Source: an uncultured Roseburia sp. (GTDB lineage: Bacteria; Bacillota; Clostridia; Lachnospirales; Lachnospiraceae). Taken from it: a DNA stretch of 22,279 nt. This document shows, in pieces, positions 8,358 to 15,919 of this stretch. The DNA is taken from assembly GCA_905206195.1 (NCBI GenBank), contig CAJLGN010000002.1, forward strand, positions 1-22,279. The letters are read 5' to 3'. Numbering within the stretch: position 1 is the first letter of the stretch; every line of letters starts with the position of its first letter. The notes beneath the pieces are model-generated. The model was not told the DNA's origin. It worked only from the letters and a program-made list of their open reading frames with translations, and ran no database searches. Position numbers and translations under genes: made by a program.

Positions 8358-8825
8358 ATGTGGAATATTCTTAGAAAAAGAGAAAAAGAGGAAGAAGAAA
8401 AAGAAAAGGAAAAAAGAGAAAGCAAAGGGCAGTGGAAAAAGGAATGGAGGAAGTTTATGTTTCAAGATATATACGATGAGATCTGTTTTTCTTCCATGAT
8501 GGTGATGGATCCCCCCGTCATTATCATCATGACGTATTATTTGACCGATGTCATGTTGAGTATTTTTTGGACATATGTTCTGATGGATATAGCGATCTAC
8601 CTGTGGTGGCAGTCGGCGGCCGAGAAGCGGATGCTGGAGAGGCGCATCAGGGAGCTGGAGGGCGATCGCACAGAGATTATCCGCCAAAAGATTGCGGAAT
8701 TAAGAGCGATTGAGCGCAGAGTTGCGCAGCGGGAGAAAGAGCAGGCGATCGAGGAAGATCGAAGGAAGCAGGAGAAGTTGCGGAAGAGACTGGCATTTTT
8801 TAACTGGTTTCGGTTGCCTTCATAA
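8358..8825 (+). CDS. Unknown small membrane protein with cytoplasmic coiled coil
   Basis: Not recognised. The 155-residue product has three parts: a highly charged Lys/Glu-rich N-terminus (1-33), a hydrophobic segment of about 35 residues (52-86, containing PPVIIIMTYYLTDVMLSIFW) long enough for two tight helices or one plus a re-entrant stretch, and a C-terminal charged coiled coil (about 88-150). Two in-frame starts are both plausible. ATG 8358 has AAAGAGG upstream. ATG 8457 (Met34) has a stronger GGAGG at 8446-8450 and would remove the Lys/Glu-rich part, leaving 122 residues. The gene has its own promoter and a terminator before it. Its last 26 bp overlap the end of the convergent XRE regulator gene. 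The charge pattern suggests a membrane-tethered adaptor; no function can be assigned. Confidence 0.65.
   Translation: MWNILRKREKEEEEKEKEKRESKGQWKKEWRKFMFQDIYDEICFSSMMVMDPPVIIIMTYYLTDVMLSIFWTYVLMDIAIYLWWQSAAEKRMLERRIRELEGDRTEIIRQKIAELRAIERRVAQREKEQAIEEDRRKQEKLRKRLAFFNWFRLPS
8446..8450 (+). promoter_or_regulatory. Internal Shine-Dalgarno for an alternative start at 8457
   Basis: GGAGG six bases before an in-frame ATG (8457-8459) is a better ribosome site than the one at the first ATG. It decides between a 155- and a 122-residue product, or may allow both. Confidence 0.5.
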
Positions 8826-9108
8826 CCTCGATGAGTTCGCGCAGAATGCGGATCTGCACGTCCGATAAGTCCCGAACTTCAAGAATTGTAGCGTGTGAAT
8901 CCGTGATGGAACGTCCGAGAATGTAATCGGTGGAGGTGTGATAGACGTCCGCAAGGGCAATGAGCTTGTCAATGCTGGGATTGCGCTCTGTCTTTTCATA
9001 GGCGCTGATTAAGGCGGGCGTGACACCGATGCGGCTCGCAACGGCACTCTGTGTGAGACGATTTTTTTCGCGTAATTCGATCAGACGATCTGCCATGGTC
9101 TTGTTCAT
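8800..9108 (-). CDS. XRE-family HTH transcriptional regulator
   Basis: A 102-residue DNA-binding protein, the only supported - strand gene here. Residues 6-62 form a typical Cro/CI-type helix-turn-helix: LIELREKNRLTQSAVASRIG (helices 1-2), then VTPALISAYEKTERNPSIDK (recognition helix region) and LIALADVYHTSTDYILGRS. The remaining 40 residues are a short helical tail (VQIRILRELIEVMKATE), too short for a sensing or peptidase domain, so it probably dimerises only. An excellent ribosome site, AGGAGGTG (complement at 9114-9121), supports the ATG. Its 3' end overlaps the convergent membrane-protein gene by 26 bp. Likely targets are its own promoter or sites in the palindrome-rich gap upstream; no operator can be assigned with certainty. 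Confidence 0.9.
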   Translation of the reverse strand: MNKTMADRLIELREKNRLTQSAVASRIGVTPALISAYEKTERNPSIDKLIALADVYHTSTDYILGRSITDSHATILEVRDLSDVQIRILRELIEVMKATETS

Positions 9109-9113
9109 GTCGG

Positions 9114-9121
9114 CACCTCCT
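9114..9121 (-). promoter_or_regulatory. Strong ribosome binding site of the XRE gene
   Basis: Read on the - strand this is AGGAGGTG preceded by a run of eight A, five bases before the ATG. It fixes the start at 9108. Confidence 0.8.
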
Positions 9122-9199
9122 TTTTTTTATTTTAACGCAAAAAGGAATACTCATGGTTTCCTGGAGAACAACTTAAAATTGAAAACGGTCACACATAGT

Positions 9200-9405
9200 T
9201 TATCCGGAATATAAAAAAATATGAGACTGCTGGAAATACAAAAGCAACCTTTTTCTTCCGTGCAATTTCAAAGAGAAATCCCTGGGTTTGCATAAAACCT
9301 CAGTGTGCTCTGATTGAAACGGCACAGAAGCCTCAGGTTGCTCATGTATTATGGCAATCTCATATTTTCTGTAAGTTTATTAGTATCCGAAGCAGTTCCG
9401 GATAA
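9200..9405. repeat. Long imperfect inverted-repeat element (MITE-like or structured RNA)
   Basis: The outer arms TTATCCGGAA (9200-9209) and TTCCGGATAA (9396-9405) are perfect inverted copies. Inside, a nested series of arms pairs in order: AAAATATGAGA (9216-9226) with 9358-9368, AATACA (9235-9240) with 9345-9350, AGCAACCT (9243-9250) with 9335-9342, CTTC (9255-9258) with 9327-9330, GTGC (9260-9263) with 9322-9325, TTTCAA (9266-9271) with 9314-9319. The tip holds GGTTT (9285-9289) with AAACC (9295-9299). Collinear pairing over most of its length argues against chance. No clear target-site duplication or transposase is present, so mobility is unproven. Confidence 0.6.
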
Positions 9406-9416
9406 GTGCCATGATG

Positions 9417-9435
9417 TCAAAGTTAAAAACTTTGA
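9417..9435. repeat. Palindrome TCAAAGTT-AAA-AACTTTGA
   Basis: Perfect 8-bp arms around three bases. It has no T-tract on either strand, so it is more like an operator than a terminator. Confidence 0.5.
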
Positions 9436-9464
9436 AACACATTAAGTATATCCTCCTTCTTTGG

Positions 9465-9487
9465 ATTTGTCTTAGCTAAGTACAAAT
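9465..9487. repeat. Palindrome centred on CTTAGCTAAG
   Basis: The perfect 10-bp core (9471-9480) is flanked by ATTTGT and ACAAAT with one extra T, giving a 23-base near-perfect palindrome. A candidate regulator binding site. Confidence 0.5.
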
Positions 9488-9488
9488 G

Positions 9489-9501
9489 AATTGTAACAAT
9501 T
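9489..9501. repeat. Palindrome AATTGT-A-ACAATT
   Basis: A perfect 13-base palindrome with a central A, only one base after the preceding palindrome. Most of it recurs at 9791-9801 near the two-component promoter as TGTAACAATTC. Confidence 0.5.
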
Positions 9502-9723
9502 CTGTAATATTTTCGCAATAGGAGAATACTGGAAGTCCGGGGCTATAAAGCGCAACAAGAGCCTCGCCGGTGGGGGCAATCACAATTTTGTAATCTTTTG
9601 GACTGGTAACTTATAGAGAAGTTTTAATATTTGTGACTGTGTGCTGTACTGTAAAAAGGTGTAAGCGGAGGCCCGCTGTCGGTTATCGAATAATTGACTC
9701 GTGCGCCGCCGGCGACAGGAATC

Positions 9724-9754
9724 CCGGAAATGCCCCGAAACAAGGCATTTCTGG
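9724..9754. repeat. Hairpin with 11-bp stem
   Basis: CCGGAAATGCC (9724-9734) pairs with GGCATTTCTGG (9744-9754), with one G-U pair and a nine-base loop. No run of T follows, so a terminator role is weak. The role is unknown. Confidence 0.45.
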
Positions 9755-9810
9755 AAGTCCAATTTTAAGAATAGATTAAGAAATCCCCTCTGTAACAATT
9801 CAAATTTTCC

Positions 9811-9819
9811 TGTTAAAAT
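9811..9819 (+). promoter_or_regulatory. Extended -10 promoter for the two-component operon
   Basis: TGTTAAAAT (TG at 9811-9812, TAAAAT at 9814-9819) is a good extended -10. No good -35 is seen at 17 bp (TGTAAC at 9791-9796), which fits an activator-dependent promoter. Three CTGTWA-like copies (9790, 9810, 9823) surround it. Confidence 0.45.
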
Positions 9820-9849
9820 GAACTGTAATAGTGAAAGTAAGACACAGAG

Positions 9850-9882
9850 ACCGAGTGCGGCTGCACAGTTGCACTCGGTTTT
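9850..9882 (+). terminator. Leader hairpin with T-tract upstream of the response regulator
   Basis: ACCGAGTGC (9850-9858) pairs perfectly with GCACTCGGT (9871-9879) across 12 bases and is followed by TTTT at 9879-9882. An alternative small stem (GTGC 9855-9858 with GCAC 9863-9866) competes for the left arm. The hairpin sits between the probable promoter and the ribosome site GGAGGA (9890-9895), so it may act as an attenuator or end an upstream transcript. Confidence 0.6.
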
Positions 9883-9901
9883 GGAAAATGGAGGAATACC
9901 G

Positions 9902-10594
9902 ATGCAGACGATTCTGGTGTGTGATGACGATCGGGAGATCGTGGAGGCGATCGATATCTATTTGCAGCAGGAGGGATATCACGTTTTAAAGGCGTATGAC
10001 GGGGAGGAAGCGCTTGGGATACTCAAGGACAATGAGGTACATCTTCTGATCATGGATGTTATGATGCCGCGTCTTGACGGAATCCGCGCAACTTTAAAAA
10101 TCCGCGAGGAGAGCAGTATTCCGATCATTATCCTCTCGGCCAAGGCTGAGGACTCGGACAAGATCCTTGGGTTAAATATCGGAGCTGATGACTATGTGGA
10201 AAAGCCGTTCAATCCGCTTGAGCTGGTGGCGCGGGTGAAGTCCCAGCTTCGGCGTTACACGCAGCTGGGCAATGCGGCGGACACTGGAGCGACAGTGTAC
10301 ACAGTGGGCGGGCTTTCCATCAACGATGATTTGAAAGAGGTGACGGTGGACGGTGAGGTCGTAAAGCTCACGCCGATCGAGTACAATATCCTTCTTCTTC
10401 TCGTAAAAAATCAGGGCAAAGTATTCTCGATCAATCAGATTTATGAGAGTATCTGGAACGAGGATGCCATTGGCGCAGACAACACGGTTGCTGTACACAT
10501 TCGCCATATCCGGGAAAAGATAGAGATCAATCCCAAGGAGCCAAGGTATTTAAAAGTGGTCTGGGGGGTAGGCTATAAGATCGATAAGAATTAG
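9902..10594 (+). CDS. OmpR/PhoB-family response regulator
   Basis: A 230-residue transcription factor activated by phosphorylation. The receiver domain (1-120) has the acidic pair Asp8/Asp9 (VCDDDREI), the phospho-acceptor Asp52 (LIMDVMMPRLDG), Ser79 and Lys101 (YVEKPFNPLELVARV). A winged-helix DNA-binding domain (about 135-228) follows, with LTPIEYNILLLLVKNQGKVF and the recognition region NTVAVHIRHIREKIE, ending VWGVGYKI. The frame is open upstream to 9701, but GGAGGA six bases before ATG 9902 and the exact start of the receiver fold support this start. It is followed after 12 bp by its histidine kinase gene. Resemblance to VanR-like regulators of Clostridia is general; the target genes are unknown. 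Confidence 0.93.
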   Translation: MQTILVCDDDREIVEAIDIYLQQEGYHVLKAYDGEEALGILKDNEVHLLIMDVMMPRLDGIRATLKIREESSIPIIILSAKAEDSDKILGLNIGADDYVEKPFNPLELVARVKSQLRRYTQLGNAADTGATVYTVGGLSINDDLKEVTVDGEVVKLTPIEYNILLLLVKNQGKVFSINQIYESIWNEDAIGADNTVAVHIRHIREKIEINPKEPRYLKVVWGVGYKIDKN

Positions 10595-10606
10595 AGGATA
10601 TTTTCT

Positions 10607-12616
10607 ATGGAAAAAAGAACCTATGGCTATGGAATGAAAATGACGGGGCTGCTTTTGCATTCGTTTTTTACGATTATATTGACGGTTTCCATCTTTCTCC
10701 TCGCAGCGCTGATTGATAAGAGCATTTTTTCATTTTCGGACATCGCTACCGATGAGTTTTTAAACTCCGGCTACTATCTTAAGTGCATTGAGCAAAAGTG
10801 CAGTGACTTGAGCGAATACCTGATACTCTCGCAGAAAGGGGAGCTCCGCAACTCTGAGGAGGACAAGCGTTATCTTCAGTTTACGAATGAGTTTAAGCAG
10901 GGTGACACAAACTTCTGTTATTGGTACAAGGTGGACGACGTTTGGTACACCAATCAGCCAGATACGGAGGAAGGGCAGGAGTTTGATACACAGACCATCC
11001 TTATGGAGGCCAAGACCATGGGGAATTATCTGATCTATGATATGGAGAATAAGGAATTTGGCACAGATGTCCGCGGTCTGGAAAATTACTTTTTTGGGGG
11101 CTACAGCACACAGATGTACTGGCCGCTTGAGCATGTGGTGCTGGTGATCGGTGTGGATACACAGCTGTCGGCAAAAGATGATCTGTACGAGGCGAGGCTG
11201 GAATATGAGCGGCTGCACCCTTGGATTAAGTTCAGCATTGCGGGAGCCTTAATCAGCACTGTGGGATGGATTCTGACACTTGTATATTTAACGCTGGCGG
11301 CGGGCCACAGAGAGGGGCAGGACAGCATCGCTTTAAGCAAGATTGACAAGGTAAAGACAGAGCTTATGGTTGCAGGCTTCGTACTTTTGGCCGGCGAGCT
11401 CATGCTTTTGATGGGGCAGGTGGGCACCCAGGCGTGGGATGTGCCGGGGCTTTTGGTGGCGTCCGGGACGGTCAGCTTTATCGTGGATGCGCTGTTCCTT
11501 ATTTTTTATCTGAGTATGGTGCGGAGGCTCAAGGCGGAGGTCATGTGGGAGAGCAGCCTTGTTTATTGGTTGGGAAGAGGGCTTGAGAAGCTGTTCCGGG
11601 AGCGCTCGGTGACGGTCCGGGTGCTGGTTGCATTCGCCGCGCATATGCTCATCTGCTTTGTGTTGGCAATTGGGACGTTCCACTATAAGAATCTTACTAT
11701 GTTTCTTCTGCTGCTTGTTTTTTGCGGTATGGAGGCTTATCTCATGCTGCGCAAGGCGGTCGAGTACTATCAGATTCTCCGGGGGGTCGAGGAGATTGCG
11801 GGCGGTGATCTGGCGGCGAAAATCCCGGTGGAGGAGCTGCACGGGGAGGGGAGAAAGCTTGCGGAGGCGATCAATAACATTGGAGCCGGGCTCTTACACG
11901 CGGTGGACGACAGCACAAAAAATGAGCGCATGAAAGCAGATCTGATCACCAATGTCTCCCATGATATCAAGACGCCTCTGACATCGATAATTAATTATGT
12001 AAATTTGATTCGGATGGAGCATATCGAAAATGAGCGTGTGAAAAATTATGTGAAAGTGCTCGACGAGAAGTCCCAGCGGTTAAAGCAGCTGACGGAAGAT
12101 CTGGTCGAGGCGTCCAAGGTGAGCTCGGGAAATGTCAAGCTTGACATGGGAAAAATTGACATTGTGGAGCTGGTTTGCCAGACCGGGGGCGAGTTCAACG
12201 AGAAGTTTGAGAGTAAAGAATTGACAATCGTGACGAAGTTGCCAAAAAGTGCGGTGTATATCTGGTCGGACGGAAGGCATCTGTATCGCGTCATCGAGAA
12301 CTTATATAATAACGTGGCGAAATATGCTCTGGAGAAGACCAGGGTCTATGTCGAGGTACAGGCGAACGGGGAAGCGGCAGTATTTTCCATCAAGAATGTC
12401 TCTGAGCAGTCCCTTGTGGTGGAGAACGGGACTGTGGATGATCTGACAGAGCGTTTTATCCGGGGAGATTCCTCGCGGACGACCGAGGGAAGTGGACTGG
12501 GTCTCTCAATTGCGAAGAATCTGACGCTGCTTATGGGCGGGATCTTTGATATCTCGGTGGACGGAGATCTGTTCAAAGCCACGCTGACACTCCCTGTTTT
12601 TACGGGGCGAGAGTAG
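10607..12616 (+). CDS. Membrane sensor histidine kinase with large polytopic sensor
   Basis: A 669-residue partner kinase of the preceding regulator. One membrane helix (about 13-36) is followed by an extracytoplasmic domain (about 37-203), then further helices (about 205-230, 251-275, 278-306 and two between 334 and 382). A HAMP-like linker (about 383-435, with EEIAGGDLAAKIPVEELHGE) leads to the HisKA dimerisation helix with phospho-His452 (NVSHDIKTPLTSIINYV). The ATPase domain shows an N box (ENLYNNVAKYAL, Asn565/Asn569), an F-like box (ERFIRGDSSR) and the G2 box GSGLGLSIAKN. The ribosome site overlaps the stop of the regulator gene, so the two are co-translated. The several extra helices beyond the usual two suggest a membrane-embedded signal such as an envelope lipid or antibiotic; this is inference. 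Confidence 0.92.
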   Translation: MEKRTYGYGMKMTGLLLHSFFTIILTVSIFLLAALIDKSIFSFSDIATDEFLNSGYYLKCIEQKCSDLSEYLILSQKGELRNSEEDKRYLQFTNEFKQGDTNFCYWYKVDDVWYTNQPDTEEGQEFDTQTILMEAKTMGNYLIYDMENKEFGTDVRGLENYFFGGYSTQMYWPLEHVVLVIGVDTQLSAKDDLYEARLEYERLHPWIKFSIAGALISTVGWILTLVYLTLAAGHREGQDSIALSKIDKVKTELMVAGFVLLAGELMLLMGQVGTQAWDVPGLLVASGTVSFIVDALFLIFYLSMVRRLKAEVMWESSLVYWLGRGLEKLFRERSVTVRVLVAFAAHMLICFVLAIGTFHYKNLTMFLLLLVFCGMEAYLMLRKAVEYYQILRGVEEIAGGDLAAKIPVEELHGEGRKLAEAINNIGAGLLHAVDDSTKNERMKADLITNVSHDIKTPLTSIINYVNLIRMEHIENERVKNYVKVLDEKSQRLKQLTEDLVEASKVSSGNVKLDMGKIDIVELVCQTGGEFNEKFESKELTIVTKLPKSAVYIWSDGRHLYRVIENLYNNVAKYALEKTRVYVEVQANGEAAVFSIKNVSEQSLVVENGTVDDLTERFIRGDSSRTTEGSGLGLSIAKNLTLLMGGIFDISVDGDLFKATLTLPVFTGRE

Positions 12617-12658
12617 AACTGGGCGATCTGCGTCAGGAGAAAGGCAGGAGGCACAAAT

Positions 12659-13315
12659 ATGGTAAAGGCTGTTATTTTTGACATGGATGGGGTGCTCATC
12701 GACACAGAAAAGTGGCTCAATAAATACTGGTGTCAGGCTGCGGAGGAGGCGGGCTTTCCGATGCGGCCGCGGGATGCTCTTGCTATACGGAGTCTCGCTG
12801 CAAAATATGCAGAGCCCTATCTGCAGGAGATTTACGGGAGTAACTTCTGCTATAGTGCCATCCGGGCGCGCCGCAAGGAGTTGATGGGCGCACATATCGA
12901 GAAATATGGAATTGAGAAAAAAGACGGTGTGGATGAGATTTTGGCTTACTTGAAATCGCGCAACATACGCACGGCGGTGGCGACGGCGACAGATCCGGTG
13001 CGCGCGGAGTCCTACCTCACGCAGATCGGTATCCGCCATCAGTTTGACCGAGTGATCTGCGCTACCATGGTTGCAAACGGCAAGCCAAAGCCGGATATTT
13101 ACCTGTACGCCTGTGCCGATCTGGGGGAGCAGCCAGGGGATTGCATTGCGATTGAGGACTCGCCAAACGGTGTTTGTTCTGCGGCGGAGGCGGGGCTGCG
13201 CACGATTATGGTGCCGGATCTGACAAGACCAGATCAAGAGACGGCGAGCCGGATCGTGGCGGAGGTGGATACGCTCCATGATATTATCGGAATGCTGGAG
13301 AAAGAAATTTTGTGA
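12659..13315 (+). CDS. HAD-superfamily phosphatase / beta-phosphoglucomutase-like
   Basis: A 218-residue cytosolic hydrolase of the HAD superfamily, subfamily IA with an alpha-helical cap. Motif I FDMDGV has the nucleophile Asp8 and acid/base Asp10. Motif II is VATATD (Thr109 region), motif III is Lys142 in NGKPKPDIY, and motif IV IEDSPNG has Asp167 binding magnesium. The cap (about 15-85) and the start ILIDTEKW-type region resemble beta-phosphoglucomutases and sugar-phosphate phosphatases. GGAGG (12647-12651) precedes ATG. It follows the kinase gene by 42 bp with no terminator, so it probably belongs to the same transcript. The substrate is not readable from sequence. Confidence 0.9.
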   Translation: MVKAVIFDMDGVLIDTEKWLNKYWCQAAEEAGFPMRPRDALAIRSLAAKYAEPYLQEIYGSNFCYSAIRARRKELMGAHIEKYGIEKKDGVDEILAYLKSRNIRTAVATATDPVRAESYLTQIGIRHQFDRVICATMVANGKPKPDIYLYACADLGEQPGDCIAIEDSPNGVCSAAEAGLRTIMVPDLTRPDQETASRIVAEVDTLHDIIGMLEKEIL

Positions 13316-13332
13316 GAGGACGCGGGCGCTGT

Positions 13333-13364
13333 GAGAAGCCTGCCCTGCGGCGGGAGATCTTCTC
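13333..13364 (+). terminator. Possible weak terminator after the HAD gene
   Basis: GAGAAGCCTGCC (13333-13344) can pair with GGCGGG (13349-13354) and CTTCTC (13359-13364), leaving a bulged AGAT: 12 pairs, one of them G-U. No T-tract follows closely, so termination is uncertain, but it separates this operon from the next promoter. Confidence 0.4.
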
Positions 13365-13401
13365 CTGCAACGGTGATTTTATGGTTTTATCAAATTAAAG
13401 T

Positions 13402-13416
13402 GGGAAAGCGCTTGAT
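13402..13416 (+). promoter_or_regulatory. Possible cre-like (CcpA) site over the -35 of the hydratase promoter
   Basis: The palindromic core AAGCGCTT (13406-13413) within GGAAAGCGCTTGAT resembles the cre core of Firmicutes, though the outer right half fits poorly. It overlaps the -35 element, the usual place for repression. Confidence 0.35.
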
Positions 13417-13440
13417 TTTTAAGAGTGCTGATTATATAAT
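13412..13440 (+). promoter_or_regulatory. Strong sigma-A promoter for the aconitase-family gene
   Basis: TTGATT (13412-13417) and a perfect TATAAT (13435-13440) are 17 bp apart. Predicted start is near 13447, giving a leader of about 95 bases that can form a stem (13489-13495 with 13506-13513). Confidence 0.8.
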
Positions 13441-13541
13441 TTTCAGAGAAAGTGTCCGCCGCCCGGGGGATAGAAGACTGGTGCGGCACACGCCACTGGA
13501 AAATTTGGCGGTGCACGGGGGCATATAGATTGGAGGAAAAT

Positions 13542-15845
13542 ATGAGATTATACGACAACGGTGTGTATCTGGTAAACGGAAATCAGCTGGTGGAAGATGG
13601 CCCTGAGACATCCGCGGCTCTGGCGGCGCAGACGGGCCGTGCGGTCACGAGAGAGGAAGCGGCGGCCAACACCATCGCATATAATATTTTAAAGGAACAT
13701 AACACATCCGGGAATATGGAGAAGCTTCAGATCAAGTTTGACAAGCTTGCCTCCCACGACATCACATTTGTGGGGATCATTCAGACGGCGCGGGCTTCGG
13801 GGCTTGAGAAGTTCCCGATTCCCTATGTCCTGACGAACTGCCACAACAGTCTCTGCGCGGTGGGCGGCACGATCAACGAGGATGACCACATATTTGGCCT
13901 CACCTGTGCCAAGAGGTATGGAGGCGTTTATGTGCCTCCGCACCAGGCGGTCATTCATCAGTTTGCGCGCGAGATGATGGCGGGCTGTGGCACAATGATT
14001 CTGGGTTCGGATTCTCACACTAGATACGGGGCACTCGGCACGATGGCAGTCGGGGAGGGAGGGCCGGAACTGGTAAAGCAGCTGCTCTCAAAGACGTACG
14101 ACGTAGACATGCCGGGCGTCATCGGTGTTTATCTGACTGGAGTGCCGGCGAAGGGTGTGGGCCCGCAGGATATCGCGCTCGCAATCATCGGCGAGGTGTT
14201 CGACCGCGGCTATGTCAAGAATAAAGTTATGGAGTTTGTGGGACCGGGTGTCTCCAATTTGAGTGTGGATTTCCGCATCGGCGTGGACGTCATGACGACC
14301 GAGACAACCTGTCTGTCCTCCATTTGGAGAACAGACGATGCTGTAAAAGAATTTTACGAGATTCACGGCAGAAGCGAGGCGTACAGGGAGTTGAATCCTG
14401 GCACTGTCGCTTACTACGATGGAATGATTGAGGTCGATCTCGGCCAGATTAAGCCGATGATCGCAATGCCGTTCCACCCGAGCAACACCTACACCATCGA
14501 GGAGTTGAACGCGAATCTGATGGATATCTTAGACGACTGTGAGAAGCGGGCGGCAGTGAGCTTTGACGGAGCGATTGATCTTGATTTGAAGAGCAAGGTC
14601 AGAGACGGTAGGCTGTATGTGGATCAGGGTATCATCGCGGGCTGCGCGGGCGGCGGCTTTGAGAATATCTGCGACGCTGCGGATATCCTGCGCGGAGCCT
14701 CCATCGGACCGGACGAGTTCGCCCTGAGTGTCTACCCTGCCAGCACGCCCATTTATATGGAACTTGTCAAAAACGGGGCGGTTGCGACACTAATGCAGAC
14801 GGGAGCGATCGTAAAGACGGCGTTCTGCGGACCGTGCTTTGGCGCGGGGGACACCCCGGCGAACAATGCGTTCTCCATCCGCCATTCCACGAGAAACTTC
14901 CCGAACCGCGAGGGATCCAAGGTGCAGAACGGGCAGGTGGTGTCCGTGGCTCTTATGGACGCGCGATCCATCGCGGCGACTGCGGCGAACAAGGGCTATC
15001 TCACCTCCGCGACCGACGTGGATGTGGATTTCACGAAGCCGAAGTATTTCTTTGACAAGACGATTTATGAGAACCGCGTTTTCGACAGCAAGGGAGTTCC
15101 GGATCCATCTGTGGAGATTCAGCTCGGACCAAACATCAAGGACTGGCCGGCGATGAATGCGCTGCCGGAACATATGGTCTTGCAGGTTGTCTCCGAGATT
15201 CACGATCCGGTGACGACTACGGATGAGCTGATCCCGTCGGGAGAGACCTCCTCCTTCCGCTCAAATCCACTGGGACTTGCCGAGTTTGCGCTCTCCAGAA
15301 AGGATCCGCAGTACGTCGGCAGAGCGAAGGAGATTCAGAAGGCGCAGAAGGCCATCGAGGAGGGGCGTTGTCCGCTCGATGCCGTGGAGGAGCTAAAGCC
15401 TGTGATGGCGGCGGTGGAAGCTGCATTCCCGGACAAAAAGTTTGCGGAGACGAGAAAAGACGGATACCTTGGCTTTGGCAGCACAATCTTTGCGGTGAAG
15501 CCGGGGGACGGCTCCGCGAGAGAGCAGGCTGCCTCCTGCCAGAAGGTGCTGGGCGGATGGGCAAATATCGCCAATGAGTACGCGACAAAGCGTTACCGGT
15601 CGAACCTCATCAACTGGGGCATGCTCCCGTTCCTCATCCCGGAGGGCGAGCTGCCGTTCCGGAACCTCGACTATATCTTTATCCCAGATATCAGGGAGGC
15701 GGTCGCACAGAAGAAGTCCGAGATCACCGCGTACGTGGTAAAGGGCAAGGAGCTTGTGGAGTTCTCGCTTGGACTCGGAGCGATGACCGACGACGAGCGC
15801 GAGATCATCGCGAAGGGATGCCTGATCAATTATTATAGAGAATAA
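13542..15845 (+). CDS. Aconitase-family hydratase (YbhJ-like)
   Basis: A 767-residue iron-sulfur hydratase/isomerase of the aconitase superfamily, similar in length and features to the less-studied E. coli YbhJ-type branch rather than to AcnA. The [4Fe-4S] cysteines are in the canonical spacing: Cys368 ([14 protein letters not shown]), Cys429 and Cys432 ([12 protein letters not shown]). [10 protein letters not shown] (155-164) is the substrate/active-site His-Thr motif, and [13 protein letters not shown] plus [14 protein letters not shown] form the swivel-domain site. The frame extends upstream to 13452, but GGAGG (13532-13536) six bases before ATG 13542 sets the start. It may interconvert citrate and isocitrate in a partial TCA route or act on another hydroxy acid. 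It is transcribed alone from a strong promoter. Confidence 0.88.
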   Translation: MRLYDNGVYLVNGNQLVEDGPETSAALAAQTGRAVTREEAAANTIAYNILKEHNTSGNMEKLQIKFDKLASHDITFVGIIQTARASGLEKFPIPYVLTNCHNSLCAVGGTINEDDHIFGLTCAKRYGGVYVPPHQAVIHQFAREMMAGCGTMILGSDSHTRYGALGTMAVGEGGPELVKQLLSKTYDVDMPGVIGVYLTGVPAKGVGPQDIALAIIGEVFDRGYVKNKVMEFVGPGVSNLSVDFRIGVDVMTTETTCLSSIWRTDDAVKEFYEIHGRSEAYRELNPGTVAYYDGMIEVDLGQIKPMIAMPFHPSNTYTIEELNANLMDILDDCEKRAAVSFDGAIDLDLKSKVRDGRLYVDQGIIAGCAGGGFENICDAADILRGASIGPDEFALSVYPASTPIYMELVKNGAVATLMQTGAIVKTAFCGPCFGAGDTPANNAFSIRHSTRNFPNREGSKVQNGQVVSVALMDARSIAATAANKGYLTSATDVDVDFTKPKYFFDKTIYENRVFDSKGVPDPSVEIQLGPNIKDWPAMNALPEHMVLQVVSEIHDPVTTTDELIPSGETSSFRSNPLGLAEFALSRKDPQYVGRAKEIQKAQKAIEEGRCPLDAVEELKPVMAAVEAAFPDKKFAETRKDGYLGFGSTIFAVKPGDGSAREQAASCQKVLGGWANIANEYATKRYRSNLINWGMLPFLIPEGELPFRNLDYIFIPDIREAVAQKKSEITAYVVKGKELVEFSLGLGAMTDDEREIIAKGCLINYYRE

Positions 15846-15919
15846 GACCCGAGAATAGACCGGAAAGATAGATACAGAAAAACTGTTGCGAAACAGATCC
15901 AACTGACTTAGAACTTTTG

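Larger units (their letters stand above)
9123..9901. other. Gene-poor region between XRE regulator and two-component system
   Basis: About 780 bp with no supported protein gene. Open frames here are short, lack convincing ribosome sites and match no family I recognise. The stretch holds a long inverted-repeat element (9200-9405), three palindromes (9417-9501), a hairpin (9724-9754), a probable promoter (9811-9819) and a leader hairpin (9850-9882). Two short exact direct repeats also occur: TGTAACAATTC at 9492-9502 and 9791-9801, and CTGGAAGTCC at 9529-9538 and 9751-9760. It could be remains of a small mobile element, a regulatory region, or a site for an unannotated small RNA. Confidence 0.6.

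Noticed and set aside
8134..8499. 121-residue open frame ending in a long Lys/Glu-like run
   Set aside because: It starts inside the preceding gene, crosses a strong terminator and promoter, and is an out-of-frame reading of the purine-rich start of the membrane-protein gene.
9580..9798. 72-residue open frame on the - strand in the gene-poor gap
   Set aside because: No recognisable family or ribosome site; composition looks random, and it covers a hairpin.
9130..9800. CRISPR array or tRNA in the large gap
   Set aside because: Repeats are inverted or single short direct copies with no regular spacing, and no cloverleaf fold is seen.
9701..9901. Upstream extension of the response regulator frame to 9701 (297 residues)
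   Set aside because: The receiver fold starts exactly at Met 9902, which has GGAGGA at good spacing. The extension is low-complexity, lacks a ribosome site and crosses the promoter and leader hairpin.
13452..13541. Upstream start for the aconitase-family gene
   Set aside because: No ribosome site; it lies just after the predicted transcription start, while ATG 13542 has GGAGG and fits the family start.
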